From CALKXV01 sp964632495 (GTDB taxonomy: Bacteria > Pseudomonadota > Alphaproteobacteria > Rhodobacterales > Rhodobacteraceae), in contig CAZWDS010000123.1 in the NCBI GenBank assembly GCA_964632495.1, positions 1 to 6,952 of the forward strand: a stretch of DNA of 6,952 nt, written 5' to 3'. Under the pieces are notes generated by a model that saw only the letters and a program-made list of their open reading frames with translations, did not search any database and had not been told where the DNA came from. Made by a program: the position numbers and the translations under genes. Of this stretch, positions 5,285 through 6,952 are shown in pieces; within the stretch, counting starts at the first letter, position 1; each line of letters opens with the position of its first letter.

Positions 5285-6633
5285 TATGCCGTGTCGAGTT
5301 ATCGCGATGTGCGGTCAGATTTGGGCACGATGGCGGACCTGTGCGAGGCAGGTATTTCGCTGGTCGTGGATTTCGTGTTCAACCACACCTCTAACGAACA
5401 TGAATGGGCGGTGAAGGCGGGTGAGGGCGACCCGGAATATTCGGACTACTACTGGATTTTCGAAGACAGACGGATGCCGGACGCGTTCGAGCGTACTGTG
5501 CGGGAAGGGTTCCCCGACGACCACCCCGGCGCATTTATCCAGATGGAGGATGGTCGCTGGATCTGGTCCACCTTCCACTCATTCCAATGGGATCTGAATT
5601 ATTCCAACCCGGCTGTGTTCTGTGCCATGGCTGGCGAAATGCTGTCGCTGGCCAATCAGGGTGTCGACCTGATCCGCATGGACGCCGTTGCCTTCATCTG
5701 GAAACGCCTGGGCACCCCCTGCGAAAGCCTGCCGGAGGCGCATCTTCTGCTGCGGGCATTCAACTGCGTCTGCCGTATGGCCGCGCCGTCCCTCTTGTTC
5801 AAATCCGAGGCAATCGTGCATCCCGACGAGGTCGTGTCCTACATCGATACCGAGGAATGCCCGATTTCCTACAACCCGCTTTTGATGGCGCAGAGTTGGG
5901 AGGCGCTGGCGACCCGCAAGGTCGAATTGATCGACCAAGCGATTGACCGCCGCCAGCCCATCGACCCAAATTGCGCATGGGTAAACTACGTGCGTAGCCA
6001 TGATGACATCGGCTGGACATTTGCCGATGAGGACGCGGCCGAGCTGGATATTCTCGGCTATGATCACCGGCTGTTCCTGAATTTGCTTTACACGAACCAG
6101 TTCGACAGCAGTTTCGCCCGCAGGCAGCCGTTTCAGTACAACCCCAAGACAGGCGATTGCAGAGTCTGCGGAACAACGGCTTCGCTGACCGGTGTCGAGG
6201 CCGGTGATCCCGGTGGGATCGACCGGATGATCCTGCTGTATGGGATAGCGTTTTCCGCTGGGGGCATTCCGCTGTTGTCGTTTGGTGACGAAGTTGGTCA
6301 GCTCAACGACCACTCCTACCGCGAAAAGCCGAGCCGCGCGAAGGATCAACGCTGGGTTGGTCGCCCGACGCGCCCCGATGACCTTTATGCCGAGCGCCAT
6401 GACCCCACGACCATAGCCGGGCAAATCTTTGCGCGCATGACGCAGTTGATTGCGGCGCGGCGTGCTGGCCCCGGACTGTCCGGAAACGCGATCAAACGGT
6501 TTGCGACCGAGAACCCCCACCTGCTGGGATATGTGCGCAGCGGCGGTGGACAGGTTATCTGCGTTCTGGCGAGACGTTCCTGGTGCGAAGCGACGTTTCA
6601 CTGGCCGCTCATCAGATACTTTGGCTCAGCTAG
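5285..6633 (+). pseudogene. Amylosucrase (GH13) pseudogene, 5'-truncated with C-terminal frameshifting deletion
   Basis: Amylosucrase makes alpha-glucan from sucrose, releasing fructose. Numbering from the GTG at 5291, all catalytic sites align with Neisseria polysaccharea amylosucrase at a constant offset of 155: His32 (His187) in DFVFNHT, nucleophile Asp131 (Asp286) in IRMDAVAF, acid/base Glu173 (Glu328) in FKSEAIVHP, and His237/Asp238 (392/393) in RSHDDIGW. Three lesions are visible. Homology starts only at the Tyr147 equivalent (5285-5287), so about 146 N-terminal residues are missing. About 7 residues are lost in frame near 5342, between ADL and EAGIS. At 6565-6571, after VICVLA, about 25 residues are lost and the frame shifts: the true C-terminus SGETFLVRSDVSLAAHQILWLS with stop 6631-6633 lies in another frame, while the main frame runs on as nonsense to 6667. 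Unusual cysteines (Cys111, 159, 161) and WVGRP where WAHRP is usual fit relaxed selection. No ribosome site precedes the GTG. Confidence 0.88.
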
Positions 6634-6952
6634 GGCGGGATCTGCGGGACCGGTGCGACTTAGCTGACATGGCTGGCGGTCGTTTCGGAAGGTATGGGCT
6701 TTGGACGTATCGATTTCCCTGAGTGGATTCAGACGACTTCGGACGGATACGCACCGCAAATTGTAGTGCTAGGTGCACCGTGGCGCTTGGTTCAGAGATA
6801 ATCTGCTTTCCGCCCCTTCTACCCGAGGCCCTCGCGGTTATGACAGGGGTTTAGCAAGAGCAGCGAATGGCGGTTTTGTCCGCATAGCGGTTTAGGCAGG
6901 CAGGTGCATACTTCGAAAAATAAATGATTTCAGCTATTTGCTTGAGGAATTT
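6634..6952. other. Stretch after the amylosucrase remnant, no gene recognised
   Basis: About 320 bases carry stops in every frame that I followed and no protein family I can name. Short peptide runs such as GGRFGRYGLWTYRFP are continuations of frames from the dead gene. The last 50 bases become AT-rich. No tRNA, terminator with T tail or insertion-sequence end was found. It looks like decayed or intergenic DNA; a gene start on the minus strand beyond the right edge cannot be excluded. Confidence 0.55.

Noticed and set aside
5579..6601. Minus-strand open frame of 340 codons opposite the amylosucrase
   Set aside because: It is antisense to conserved GH13 motifs and shows no domain of its own.

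Overview
The window looks like chromosomal DNA of a marine-type alphaproteobacterium of the Rhodobacteraceae (Roseobacter group). I infer this from the order soxT-soxR-soxS followed by divergent soxV-soxW-soxX, from the type of thiol/persulfide-sensing ArsR repressor, and from the moderately high G+C with alphaproteobacterial codon preference. No rRNA, tRNA, CRISPR array or intact insertion sequence was seen.

Layout. (1) 1-1121, minus: the N-terminal 373 codons of the translational GTPase TypA/BipA, cut by the window edge. (2) 1122-1525: about 400 bases with no convincing gene, holding two small inverted-repeat structures. (3) 1526-3373, minus: a tight soxS-soxR-soxT operon (periplasmic thioredoxin, persulfide-responsive repressor, YeeE/YedE-type sulfur-compound permease). 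(4) 3374-3451: a compact divergent promoter region with one candidate SoxR operator covering both promoters. (5) 3452-4796, plus: soxV (CcdA-type membrane thiol carrier) and soxW (periplasmic thioredoxin). (6) 4797-4900: the soxX control region with a perfect AAATTC-N8-GAATTT palindrome. (7) 4901-5275: soxX with signal peptide, CxxCH haem site and Met ligand, but with its C-terminus missing. (8) 5285-6633: a decayed amylosucrase (GH13) gene lacking about its first 146 codons, with a small in-frame deletion and an out-of-frame C-terminal deletion. (9) 6634-6952: no gene recognised.

How the genes fit together. SoxR would repress both the divergent soxSRT/soxVW promoters and soxX until persulfide forms a link between Cys54 and Cys120. 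SoxT would import a sulfur compound. SoxV would pass electrons across the membrane to SoxW and SoxS, which keep Sox carrier proteins reduced. In known clusters soxX is followed by soxYZABCD, the catalytic genes. Here that series stops inside soxX and an unrelated decayed sugar-enzyme gene takes over. This is the most notable feature: the window preserves the regulatory and redox-maturation arm of a sox locus joined, at a rearrangement scar, to a dead amylosucrase, with no Sox catalytic genes within the 1.7 kb that follow.
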